Shown: piece by piece, positions 1-6,368 of the stretch
Position numbering within the stretch: the first letter of the stretch is position 1
Layout of the letters: the number at the start of each line of letters is the position of its first letter
Assembly: GCA_017543165.1 (NCBI GenBank)
Contig: JAFYGL010000585.1
Span: forward strand, 1-6,515
From: Victivallales bacterium
Lineage (GTDB): Bacteria > Verrucomicrobiota > Lentisphaeria > Oligosphaerales > Oligosphaeraceae
Reading direction: 5' to 3'
Length of the DNA: 6,515 bases
The notes under the pieces: generated by a model
What the model saw: the letters and a program-made list of their open reading frames with translations, nothing else
Told to the model about the DNA's origin: nothing
The model's database searches: none
Program-made: the position numbers and the translations under genes

Positions 1-2
1 CG

Positions 3-872
3 CTAAACAGGCAGGGCGTGCCATCCGTCGCGCCATACAACATATTCTCCGACTGCTTTGCCGCAATGGGCGCCGCCGCAATGTACAAGGCAACTGGCGA
101 GGAGAAATACCGCGTCGAGGCGGATTCAGCCATGCGCTCCTACATCAGGCGCATGGACAATCCAAAGGGCCGCTGGGAGAAGGGGCTTTCAGGCAAGGCG
201 CGCCGCCTGTCCCATGGCCAGTTCATGATGTTGGCAAATCTGGCATACGAGATGCGCACATGCCTTGGCAGCAACGAATACGACGCGGCGGCGGAAGAGG
301 CGGTGCAGGCGGTGACAGACAGGTTCTGGAACCCCGAAATGCGCATCCTCTTCGAGAATATCAATCCAGAAAGCGAGCCATTTGATCTGGCCTCCTGCGA
401 GGGCCGCATGGTGAATCCAGGCCACGGCCTGGAATCCATGTGGTTCATGCTCCAGCACGCGGAGCAGACTGGCAACCAGGCGCTCATCGCAAAGGCGGCG
501 GACATCATCAAGGGCATTTTCGATTTCGGCACAGACAAGGAATACGGTGGCATCTTCTACTTCATGGACGCATTGCACAAGCCCCACCTGGAATTGCAGT
601 GGGACATGAAACTGTGGTGGCCCCATTGCGAGGCGCTGATCTCATGCATATTCGCATACAGGCTCACAAAAGACCAGTGGTTCCTGGACAAATTCAATGA
701 AATCGACCAGTGGACATGGAGCCATTTCAAGGACGACAAGTATCCAGAATGGTACGGCTACCTCAACCGCAGAGGCGAACCAACCCACACCTTGAAGGGC
801 GGCAAATGGAAGACCTTCTTCCACCTGCCAAGATGCCTCTTCACTGTAGCAGACCAAATCAGCAAATTGTGA
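3..872 (+). CDS. N-acylglucosamine 2-epimerase (AGE/RnBP) family protein, 5' end missing
   Basis: The AGE family interconverts GlcNAc and ManNAc in the cytoplasm by C2 epimerisation, usually in sialic acid or ManNAc catabolism; the fold is an (alpha/alpha)6 barrel. The frame is open to the left edge, so the GTG at 18 is not a credible start: family proteins are about 390-420 residues and only about 290 are present. Seen in the sequence: an early NRQGVPS stretch, PGHGLESMWF with its His at 423-425, WWPHCEAL with His at 624-626, EWYGYLNRRGEP near the C-terminus, and a closing FHLPR with His at 822-824. From family knowledge, the PGH and FHxPR histidines are the proposed acid/base pair. The EW(Y/F)GYLxRxG and FHxPR ending resembles renin-binding-protein type AGE more than cellobiose 2-epimerase, though another aldose or ketose substrate is possible. 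No signal peptide can be judged because the start is outside the window. It stops with TGA at 870-872, on the same strand as the secreted paralogs that follow. Confidence 0.88.
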   Translation, partial: LNRQGVPSVAPYNIFSDCFAAMGAAAMYKATGEEKYRVEADSAMRSYIRRMDNPKGRWEKGLSGKARRLSHGQFMMLANLAYEMRTCLGSNEYDAAAEEAVQAVTDRFWNPEMRILFENINPESEPFDLASCEGRMVNPGHGLESMWFMLQHAEQTGNQALIAKAADIIKGIFDFGTDKEYGGIFYFMDALHKPHLELQWDMKLWWPHCEALISCIFAYRLTKDQWFLDKFNEIDQWTWSHFKDDKYPEWYGYLNRRGEPTHTLKGGKWKTFFHLPRCLFTVADQISKL

Positions 873-917
873 TAAGTGGACAGTGATAAGTGGACAGTGG
901 ACAGAGATAAGTGACAG
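871..917 (+). repeat. Tandem GATAAGTGGACAGT units
   Basis: Two exact 14-base copies of GATAAGTGGACAGT lie head to tail at 871-884 and 885-898. They are followed by a partial TGGACAG copy (898-904) and a third, degenerate unit at 906-917 that lacks one G. The first copy begins inside the stop codon of the epimerase gene, so the array starts exactly at the gene end. The core heptamer TGGACAG differs by one base from TGGACTG, the reverse complement of the CAGTCCA units that follow. The two halves of the gap are therefore related in inverted orientation. Confidence 0.85.
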
Positions 918-932
918 CAGTCCACAGTCCAC
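890..932. other. Imperfect inverted repeat across the repeat junction
   Basis: GTGGACAGTGGAC at 890-902 can pair with GTCCACAGTCCAC at 920-932, giving 12 of 13 base pairs with one central A-A mismatch and a 17-base loop (903-919). It arises where the GATAAGTGGACAGT units meet the heptamer array. No T tract follows, so it is not a standard intrinsic terminator. It could still fold in the mRNA or in single-stranded DNA. Because the right arm is itself repeated, the register could shift along the array. Confidence 0.55.
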
Positions 933-987
933 AGACCACAGTCCACAGACCACAGTCCACAGACCACAGACCACAGACCACAGTCCA
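918..987 (+). repeat. Ten tandem heptamers CAGWCCA
   Basis: Ten consecutive 7-base units fill 70 bases without a single indel. Each is CAGTCCA or CAGACCA, so only the fourth base varies. In order, that base is T, T, A, T, A, T, A, A, A, T. The array ends 19 bases before the start codon of the next gene and 8 bases before its Shine-Dalgarno. Such heptanucleotide arrays resemble the short tandemly repeated repetitive (STRR) class first described in cyanobacteria. They are non-coding and prone to slippage. Minus-strand open frames across this array consist of repeated LWSVDCG-like peptides and are artefacts. Confidence 0.92.
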
Positions 988-995
988 CTAAACCT

Positions 996-1001
996 AGGAG
1001 G
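996..1001 (+). promoter_or_regulatory. Strong Shine-Dalgarno AGGAGG for the 745-residue paralog
   Basis: AGGAGG sits five bases upstream of the ATG at 1007. This fixes the start at the first Met (MKNMFLL) rather than the in-frame Met at residue 4, which would be 14 bases away. The first Met also supplies the positive n-region of the signal peptide. Confidence 0.85.
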
Positions 1002-1006
1002 CACAC

Positions 1007-3244
1007 ATGAAAAATATGTTTTTGCTGTTTGCGGCCATGGCTCTAGTCTGCCTTGCGGAAAGGCCCACGCTTAAGGAAATGCGTGATTTGTGGGCGCGGA
1101 GGACGCAGGGCACGAATCTGGCATTGGGAAAGAAATGCCAGCTGGTGCCCGACACTGACTATCGCCTCACAAAAAGCGAATCGGATCCATTTGACCTGAC
1201 CGACGGCAAATTCGCAAGCAAGGGCGAGGAGCGCCTGTGGTTCTACAAAGGCGCGGTAGGCTGGTATGAGGGGCTGGGGCACTCATTCATTAAGATTGAC
1301 CTGGAGAACATCGAGCCCGTGGAGAAAGTCGTGATACGCCTGCTTGGCGGCTCCACTGGCAATTTCAAGTTTCCGCAGAGGATGGCCGTGCATGTCTCCA
1401 AGGATGGCAAGTTCTACCACGAGGCAAGTTCCATGCAGAAACTGGCGCCCTGCGAAAGCGGCCAGTGCGACTGGAAACGCTACTACTATATTGATGAAAC
1501 AGAGTTGAATTGGGGCAAGGCATGGACATATCCCTTCGAACTGGCAGTCAATGCGGAGGCGCGTTACATCATAGTTGAAATCAAGGCGGAGACTGCCTCC
1601 ATTTTCAGCGATGAAATGGCAGTCATCAAGGCGGAAGTGCAAGGCGCGGGTTTCAACGAGGCGTACAAGGCACCCGCCCAGGAGATACCTATGGAGGGCC
1701 TGCTCATACGCACGCGCCTGCCCGAACTGGCAATAATGGCTGGCCTGCCCGCGCCACAGAAACTGCTGGTCAGGGACCTGAGGTCAGCCGAAGCGAAGAA
1801 GACGGATTTTGGCAAGCTGGTGATGGAGTTCCCCAAAGGCGTCAAAATCATCGATGACAAGGCCTTCACTTCCGAGGAGACGGCGAATGGCCTCAAGTAC
1901 GAATATGACTTGAAGAAGAGCAAGGGCAAGACGCCAGTATTCCATTTGGCTGCCGATGAGAAAGCCGCTGGAAAGGCAAGCATCTATGCAGTCACGTCGG
2001 AGGGGCCGCAGTTCAAGTGCGTTGTACCAGTCAAGGTGGTCAAGCCGCCTGTGGTGGGGCAGTTCAAGCGCCTGCATGTGAGCCTTTCCTGGATGAGTGA
2101 GAGCATAGGCCGCAGCTGGCCTGATTTCTGGAACAACTGGCGCCGTCTTGGCTTCAATGTAGTGAGTTCCTTCCCGCGCTGGTGGTGGAATGCCGCGAGC
2201 ATCAAGAGCGGGCAGGAATACGTGGAGGCCGCCCACAAGGAAGGCTTCAAGGTCATTATGAATGATTCCAGCCTGCATGTCATGACCAACAACAAAAAGC
2301 CAGGCCATGAGATGTTCTGCACAATACCAGGCAACAACACCCACAGGTGGCTTTGCCCCTCATACAAAGGCGAATTCTACCAGAAGGAACTGGAAAGGGT
2401 GCGCCGCTGCACACGGGACGGCAAGCCAGACTATGTGTTCTACGACATTGAGATATGGCATCAGGCCAAGGCATCCTCCAGCAAATGCACACGCTGCCAG
2501 GAGGCAATCAAGGCATCAGGCAGGACACAGGAAGAATTCCTGTTTGAACGCGGCAAGGAGATAATGGCGGATTTGAAGGAGGCGATAAGGCTGGGTGCGC
2601 AGGATGCGGGCATTCCAATGCCAGTGATAGGCTCCTACGGCAGGCAGCCAGCCTCGCCTAAATACGGCATCGAAATGTGGAATGACACTTATCCCTCGTC
2701 GCTGGACATGGCTCAGCCCAGCCTGTATGTATGCGGCCGTTCACAGGACATACATGACTGCATACTCAAGAACCACAAACTTCTCGGCAACAAGAAACTC
2801 ATCCCATGGCTCACCGCAGGCACATACGGCGAATTCGATTCATACAAGATAGAGCAGATGGTGCTGGAGGCGCTGCTTAACGGCGCTGGCGGCATAACCT
2901 ATTTCCAGGCCTCGGATTTCTTCGACACGCCCATGGACTTCTACTACCACGCAAAGGCCCTGGCTGAAATACAGCCATACGAGGATTTGGTGATGGACGG
3001 CGTGGTCACGGAAGTCAAAGGAAGCAATGCGAACATGACCTACTCCATGCTGGTGAAGGGCAGGGAGGCGCTGCTTCTGGTGGGCAACTACAAGGCCGCG
3101 GCGCCAGACGTCACAGTGACATTGCCATTCAAGCCAAAGAAGGTGCTTGATCTGCGTGACAATGCCGTAAAGGCAAAGGCCAAGGGCAATTCCCTTTCAT
3201 TTACCGTGCCAAAGGATGACATCAGGCTTTTCCATATCAAATAA
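1007..3244 (+). CDS. Secreted discoidin-like / TIM-barrel putative glycoside hydrolase, short form
   Basis: This 745-residue exported protein of unknown activity probably acts on a glycan. Residues 1-17 are a signal peptide (positive start, hydrophobic core, likely cleavage after CLA). Residues about 22-215 look like an F5/8 type C (discoidin) galactose-binding-type domain: NLALGKKC, DLTDGK at 63, FIKIDL, VSKDGK, ARYIIVEI. Residues about 225-350 form a beta-rich linker starting near MEGLLIRTRLPE. Residues 353-660 look like a (beta/alpha)8 barrel: RLHVSLSW, FNVVSSFPRWW, YDIEIW at 479-484, GSYGRQP, TYGEF with E609. A C-terminal beta domain ends LFHIK. D480, E482 and E609 are candidate catalytic acids by position only. 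Cysteines 438, 450, 494 and 497 are conserved in the next gene. It is probably cotranscribed with that paralog, 21 bases downstream. I cannot assign a glycoside hydrolase family; a non-catalytic glycan-binding role is possible. Gene is certain, function tentative. Confidence 0.85.
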   Translation: MKNMFLLFAAMALVCLAERPTLKEMRDLWARRTQGTNLALGKKCQLVPDTDYRLTKSESDPFDLTDGKFASKGEERLWFYKGAVGWYEGLGHSFIKIDLENIEPVEKVVIRLLGGSTGNFKFPQRMAVHVSKDGKFYHEASSMQKLAPCESGQCDWKRYYYIDETELNWGKAWTYPFELAVNAEARYIIVEIKAETASIFSDEMAVIKAEVQGAGFNEAYKAPAQEIPMEGLLIRTRLPELAIMAGLPAPQKLLVRDLRSAEAKKTDFGKLVMEFPKGVKIIDDKAFTSEETANGLKYEYDLKKSKGKTPVFHLAADEKAAGKASIYAVTSEGPQFKCVVPVKVVKPPVVGQFKRLHVSLSWMSESIGRSWPDFWNNWRRLGFNVVSSFPRWWWNAASIKSGQEYVEAAHKEGFKVIMNDSSLHVMTNNKKPGHEMFCTIPGNNTHRWLCPSYKGEFYQKELERVRRCTRDGKPDYVFYDIEIWHQAKASSSKCTRCQEAIKASGRTQEEFLFERGKEIMADLKEAIRLGAQDAGIPMPVIGSYGRQPASPKYGIEMWNDTYPSSLDMAQPSLYVCGRSQDIHDCILKNHKLLGNKKLIPWLTAGTYGEFDSYKIEQMVLEALLNGAGGITYFQASDFFDTPMDFYYHAKALAEIQPYEDLVMDGVVTEVKGSNANMTYSMLVKGREALLLVGNYKAAAPDVTVTLPFKPKKVLDLRDNAVKAKAKGNSLSFTVPKDDIRLFHIK

Positions 3245-3250
3245 ACCAAC

Positions 3251-3255
3251 AGGAG
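3251..3255 (+). promoter_or_regulatory. Shine-Dalgarno AGGAG for the 1000-residue paralog
   Basis: AGGAG lies ten bases before the ATG at 3266, a longer spacing than for the neighbouring paralogs (five and six bases). The whole gap to the previous stop codon is 21 bases and has no room for a promoter plus terminator, which points to a shared transcript. The wider spacing may lower translation of the long form relative to the short form; that is inference. Confidence 0.65.
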
Positions 3256-3265
3256 AACTGACACT

Positions 3266-6200
3266 ATGAAGAAGTTATGTTTTGTGCTGGGGGCGCTGGG
3301 ATGCCTCTCGCTTTTTGCGGCGGATGTGCTAATAAAGGCAGAGGACACCTCACGCAAGTGGACGACTGACAACGCGATTTTTGAATTCATGCCAGCTGCG
3401 CTTCGCGTGCGCATACAGACCGAGAATGGCACAAGCGGGACATACAGCACCGATGTCAAGAACGAGGGCAAGCGCTATATGCAGGTGCAGATGGGCAGTT
3501 ACGAATACGCCATCGTAAATCCAGTATGCAGCATCAACGGTAAGCCGCTGTCCAATCTGTATACGGGCTACAATACCGTGCTTCTGCCTCCTGAAGGCAA
3601 GGCGGGCTTCAACTTCTGCGTCACTGCGCATAAGGAAGCCAAAGGCAAGACAGGTCCTTGGTTTGACCTTAAGTCCATACGCTTCACGGACGCGCCAAAG
3701 TACGCACCCGTGGTGGAACTTGCCAAAGGCGAAAAGGTCGCCAAGCTCGGAAGCACGCTGAAGATACGCATGGAGACAGAGGCTCAAGTGGCGGGAGGCA
3801 GCATATTTGTCCGCTTCTTTGTGGGGCCATCCTTCATAGACTACCGTTTTTCCAAGGACATTTCGGTTCAGCTAAAGCAAGTCAAGGGCAATACCTTCGA
3901 GGGCAGCGTCACCATAGACAATGACGCGCTGGCCTTCTCCAGCCAGGAAAACCCGTCTTGCTTCATAGGTGTTGAAGCATACGAGCACGGCAAAAGCTGC
4001 TACTACAGGCTGCCCTTCCCCGTGGAGGTCAAGACCGCCAACAAAGTGGATTTGTCCCAGGAGCCACTTAGTGCATTGCATGTGCGGGACGCACGCAAAA
4101 TGTGGGCGATTGCAACAAAAGGCGAAAATCTCGCCAAAGGCCTCAAATGCGATTTGCTGCCTGCACCTGATTATTATCTGACAACTGACGAGAAGGACGC
4201 ATTGGACCTGACTGACGGCAAACTCACAAACCGAATTGACGACAAGCTCTGGTGGGACAAGGACTGCATCGGCTGGTACATGGGCGGCGGGCGCTCCTTC
4301 ATCAAGCTGGACCTGGGAAAAGAACAGCCCCTGAAAAAGGCTGTCATTCGCATTATGGGCGGCACGGTGGACAATTTCCAGTTCCCCGCGACACTCACCG
4401 CGCATGTCTCCAAGGACGGCAAACTCTATTATACCACGTTTTCAATGAAGAGGCTGGCCCCTGCGGAAAGCGACCAGTGTGACTGGAAGCGCTACTACTA
4501 TCTTGATGAGCAGCGCAAAATGCCCGACACCAGAGTCCATGCCTTTGAATTGGACTTGAATGCGGATGCGCGCTATGTCATTCTGGACATTGAAGGCAGC
4601 ACGGGCGCCATTTTCTCCGATGAACTGGCGATAATCAAGGCCGAAAGCAAGTCCGAGGACTTCAACAGCGCCTACAAGGAAACTGGCAAGGAAATACCGC
4701 TGGAGGGCCTGATTATCCGTCCGCGCCTGCCAGAAATCGCCGTGATGGCTGGCTTGCCTGCGCCTCAGGCGATGAAGATTACCGACATGCGTCCCAGCAA
4801 GGGCAAGAATTCGGCGCCTGCGGAGATGGTTCTGGAACTGCCCAGGGGCGTGACCATAATCAATGACGAAAAATATGCCAAGGAGCCATTGCCAGATGGC
4901 GGCATGCGCTACACTCTCAAACTGGAAAACAATCTGAAGGCGGGCAGTACCGTGAATTCACCAGTGTTTTACCTGGCGGCGGACAAGGGCGCCAAGGGCA
5001 ATGTCAGCATCTATGGCATTTCGGAGGGCGTGCCGCAATTCAAGTCCACCGTGCCATTGAAGATTGTGGAGCCTCCAGTAATCGAGCCATTCAAGAGAAT
5101 GCACATCAGCCTGTCCTGGATGAGCGAAGGCAGTGGCATGGCATGGCCTGACTTCTTCAACAACTGGCGTCGCCTGGGCTTCAATGTGGTCTCCACATTC
5201 CCCCGCTGGTGGGTGAAAGGCGGGCCCAAATTGGAAAAGGTGAAGAAATTTGTGGATGACGCCCACAAGGCTGGCTACAAGACAATTATGAATGATTCCT
5301 GCTTCCACATGATGGTGAAGGGCAAGAAGGCGGGCCACGAAATGTACTGCCAGATACCAGGCACCCCGAACACCTGGCTTTGCCCAACCTACAGAGGCGA
5401 ATTCTACCAGAAGGAGATGGAGCGCATCTCGAACTGCGTGAAGAAGGGCAAGCCAGACTATGTGTTCTACGACATTGAGATCTGGGGCAATGCCCACAAG
5501 TCCGCGCCAATGTGCGAGAGATGCCGCCCGCTGCTGGAGAAATCAGGCAAGTCATTGAATGAGTTCCTCTATGACATGGGTACCGAGACCATGCGGGATG
5601 TGAAGGAGGCTGTCAGGAAAGGCGCCGAGGCGGCTGGCATACCAATGCCAGTGGTGGCCTCCTACGGCAGGCAGCCCGCCACCCAGAAATATTTCATTGA
5701 AAAATGGGATTACATTTATCCAAAATATTTCGACATGGCGCAGCCCAGCCTTTATGTGTGCGGTCGCGCCCAGGATGTGCATGACTGCATACGCAGGAAC
5801 CACCTCATTCTCGGCAACAGGAAAATCCTGCCCTGGCTCACCGCTGGCACCTACGGCGAATTTGATTCATACAAAATCGAGCAGATGGTGCTGGAGGCAA
5901 TCATGAACGGCTCAATGGGCGTGACATATTTCCAAATCGCTAACTTCCTGGATTCCCCACTGGACTTCTACTACCATGCCAAGGCGCTCGCCGAAATCAG
6001 GCCATACGAGGACTTGATTATGGATTCAAAGTTGCTTACCACGGAAGGCAGCAACAAAAACATGACATACACTCTGCTGCAAAAGGGCAACGAGGCAATG
6101 CTGCTGGTAGGCAACTACAAGGGCTCCAATCCAGAAACCAGCATTGAACTGCCTTTTAAGCCAAAGCAGGTTCTAGATTTGCGGGACGGCGCCAAGCTCA

Positions 6201-6268
6201 AGGCAAAAGGCAAAGTCCTTTCATTTAAAGTGCCGAAAAACGATATCAGACTTTTCTATATCAAGTAG
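3266..6268 (+). CDS. Secreted discoidin-like / TIM-barrel putative glycoside hydrolase, long form
   Basis: A 1000-residue paralog of the preceding gene with an extra N-terminal region of about 251 residues. Residues 1-19 are a signal peptide (MKKLCFVLGALGC, likely cleavage around LFAA; an LGC triplet makes a lipoprotein signal conceivable but weak). Residues about 20-148 and 150-258 look like two beta-sandwich domains absent from the short form, probably for binding or spacing. The shared module then follows in the same order: discoidin-like domain (about 275-470, DLTDGK at 314), beta linker (about 480-605), TIM-barrel-like domain (609-915) and C-terminal beta domain ending LFYIK. Conserved landmarks are YDIEIW at 735-740, cysteines 695, 706, 750 and 753, and TYGEF with E865. 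Residues 856-878 are identical to 600-622 of the short form. Both intact copies keep every candidate active-site residue, so neither looks decayed. Enzyme activity and substrate are not established by the sequence. Confidence 0.85.
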   Translation: MKKLCFVLGALGCLSLFAADVLIKAEDTSRKWTTDNAIFEFMPAALRVRIQTENGTSGTYSTDVKNEGKRYMQVQMGSYEYAIVNPVCSINGKPLSNLYTGYNTVLLPPEGKAGFNFCVTAHKEAKGKTGPWFDLKSIRFTDAPKYAPVVELAKGEKVAKLGSTLKIRMETEAQVAGGSIFVRFFVGPSFIDYRFSKDISVQLKQVKGNTFEGSVTIDNDALAFSSQENPSCFIGVEAYEHGKSCYYRLPFPVEVKTANKVDLSQEPLSALHVRDARKMWAIATKGENLAKGLKCDLLPAPDYYLTTDEKDALDLTDGKLTNRIDDKLWWDKDCIGWYMGGGRSFIKLDLGKEQPLKKAVIRIMGGTVDNFQFPATLTAHVSKDGKLYYTTFSMKRLAPAESDQCDWKRYYYLDEQRKMPDTRVHAFELDLNADARYVILDIEGSTGAIFSDELAIIKAESKSEDFNSAYKETGKEIPLEGLIIRPRLPEIAVMAGLPAPQAMKITDMRPSKGKNSAPAEMVLELPRGVTIINDEKYAKEPLPDGGMRYTLKLENNLKAGSTVNSPVFYLAADKGAKGNVSIYGISEGVPQFKSTVPLKIVEPPVIEPFKRMHISLSWMSEGSGMAWPDFFNNWRRLGFNVVSTFPRWWVKGGPKLEKVKKFVDDAHKAGYKTIMNDSCFHMMVKGKKAGHEMYCQIPGTPNTWLCPTYRGEFYQKEMERISNCVKKGKPDYVFYDIEIWGNAHKSAPMCERCRPLLEKSGKSLNEFLYDMGTETMRDVKEAVRKGAEAAGIPMPVVASYGRQPATQKYFIEKWDYIYPKYFDMAQPSLYVCGRAQDVHDCIRRNHLILGNRKILPWLTAGTYGEFDSYKIEQMVLEAIMNGSMGVTYFQIANFLDSPLDFYYHAKALAEIRPYEDLIMDSKLLTTEGSNKNMTYTLLQKGNEAMLLVGNYKGSNPETSIELPFKPKQVLDLRDGAKLKAKGKVLSFKVPKNDIRLFYIK

Positions 6269-6294
6269 CAGATAATGTGCCACAGATTGCCCTG

Positions 6295-6309
6295 GCGGGA
6301 ACAGCCCGC
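6295..6309. other. Weak GC-rich hairpin
   Basis: GCGGG at 6295-6299 pairs with CCCGC at 6305-6309 around a five-base loop, and the stem extends imperfectly outward through G-T wobbles. It starts 27 bases after the stop codon of the long paralog and is not followed by a T run. It may contribute to the 3' end structure of that message, but a stem this short can occur by chance. Confidence 0.35.
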
Positions 6310-6318
6310 TGGCATAAT
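6310..6318 (+). promoter_or_regulatory. Possible extended -10 promoter element
   Basis: TGGCATAAT fits the extended -10 pattern (TGN followed by a 5-of-6 match to TATAAT). A TTGCCC at 6287-6292 is a poor -35 candidate because the spacing to the hexamer at 6313 is 20 bases. If used, transcription would start near 6325, at the base of the perfect hairpin, and read the third paralog. Sigma factor preferences of this organism are unknown and the match is short. Confidence 0.25.
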
Positions 6319-6323
6319 GCGGT

Positions 6324-6348
6324 TGTGGGCGCCGCCTCGGCGCCCACA
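6324..6348. other. Perfect 10-bp GC-rich hairpin before the third paralog
   Basis: TGTGGGCGCC at 6324-6333 pairs perfectly with GGCGCCCACA at 6339-6348. The five-base loop GCCTC could shrink to three bases if its outer G and C also pair. It is followed on the + strand by TAAAAAAG, not a T tract, and the minus strand has no T tract after it either, so it is not a canonical intrinsic terminator. It ends eight bases before the Shine-Dalgarno of the next gene. It could be a U-tract-less terminator, a processing or stabilising element between cistrons, a 5' leader hairpin, or a dispersed palindromic repeat. Confidence 0.75.
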
Positions 6349-6356
6349 TAAAAAAG

Positions 6357-6362
6357 AAGGAG
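6357..6362 (+). promoter_or_regulatory. Shine-Dalgarno AAGGAG for the third paralog
   Basis: AAGGAG lies six bases upstream of the ATG at 6369, in an A-rich unstructured stretch right after the perfect hairpin. It supports the start at 6369 rather than the in-frame ATG at 6378 (residue 4). Confidence 0.8.
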
Positions 6363-6368
6363 ACAAAT

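Noticed and set aside
18..20. GTG as the start codon of the epimerase
   Set aside because: The frame is open to the window edge with family-like residues before it, and the remaining length is about 100 residues short of the family norm, so the true start is outside the window.
918..987. CRISPR array
   Set aside because: The units are seven bases with no spacers between them, so this is a simple tandem repeat.
642..1006. Two overlapping minus-strand open frames with repeated LWSVDCG-like peptides
   Set aside because: They are translations of the heptamer array and run antisense into the epimerase gene. The peptide periodicity comes from the 7-base repeat, and no ribosome binding site or conserved protein is seen.
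1007..1063. Lipoprotein signal at LVC in the short paralog
   Set aside because: The residue before the Cys is Val, which does not fit a lipobox; ordinary signal peptidase cleavage after CLA is more plausible.
883..1074. Short + strand open frame through the repeat into the next gene
   Set aside because: It reads the heptamers and then the signal-peptide region of the paralog out of frame. The strong Shine-Dalgarno at 996-1001 belongs to the ATG at 1007.
1784..2367. Long minus-strand open frames inside the short paralog
   Set aside because: Shadow frames of a GC-biased coding strand; the + frame carries the conserved domains and is duplicated in the paralog at the protein level.
6324..6348. 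Intrinsic terminator
   Set aside because: The stem is excellent, but the downstream + strand is TAAAAAAG and the minus strand continues ACCGCATTAT, so neither direction has the needed T run. It is kept as a hairpin of unknown role.
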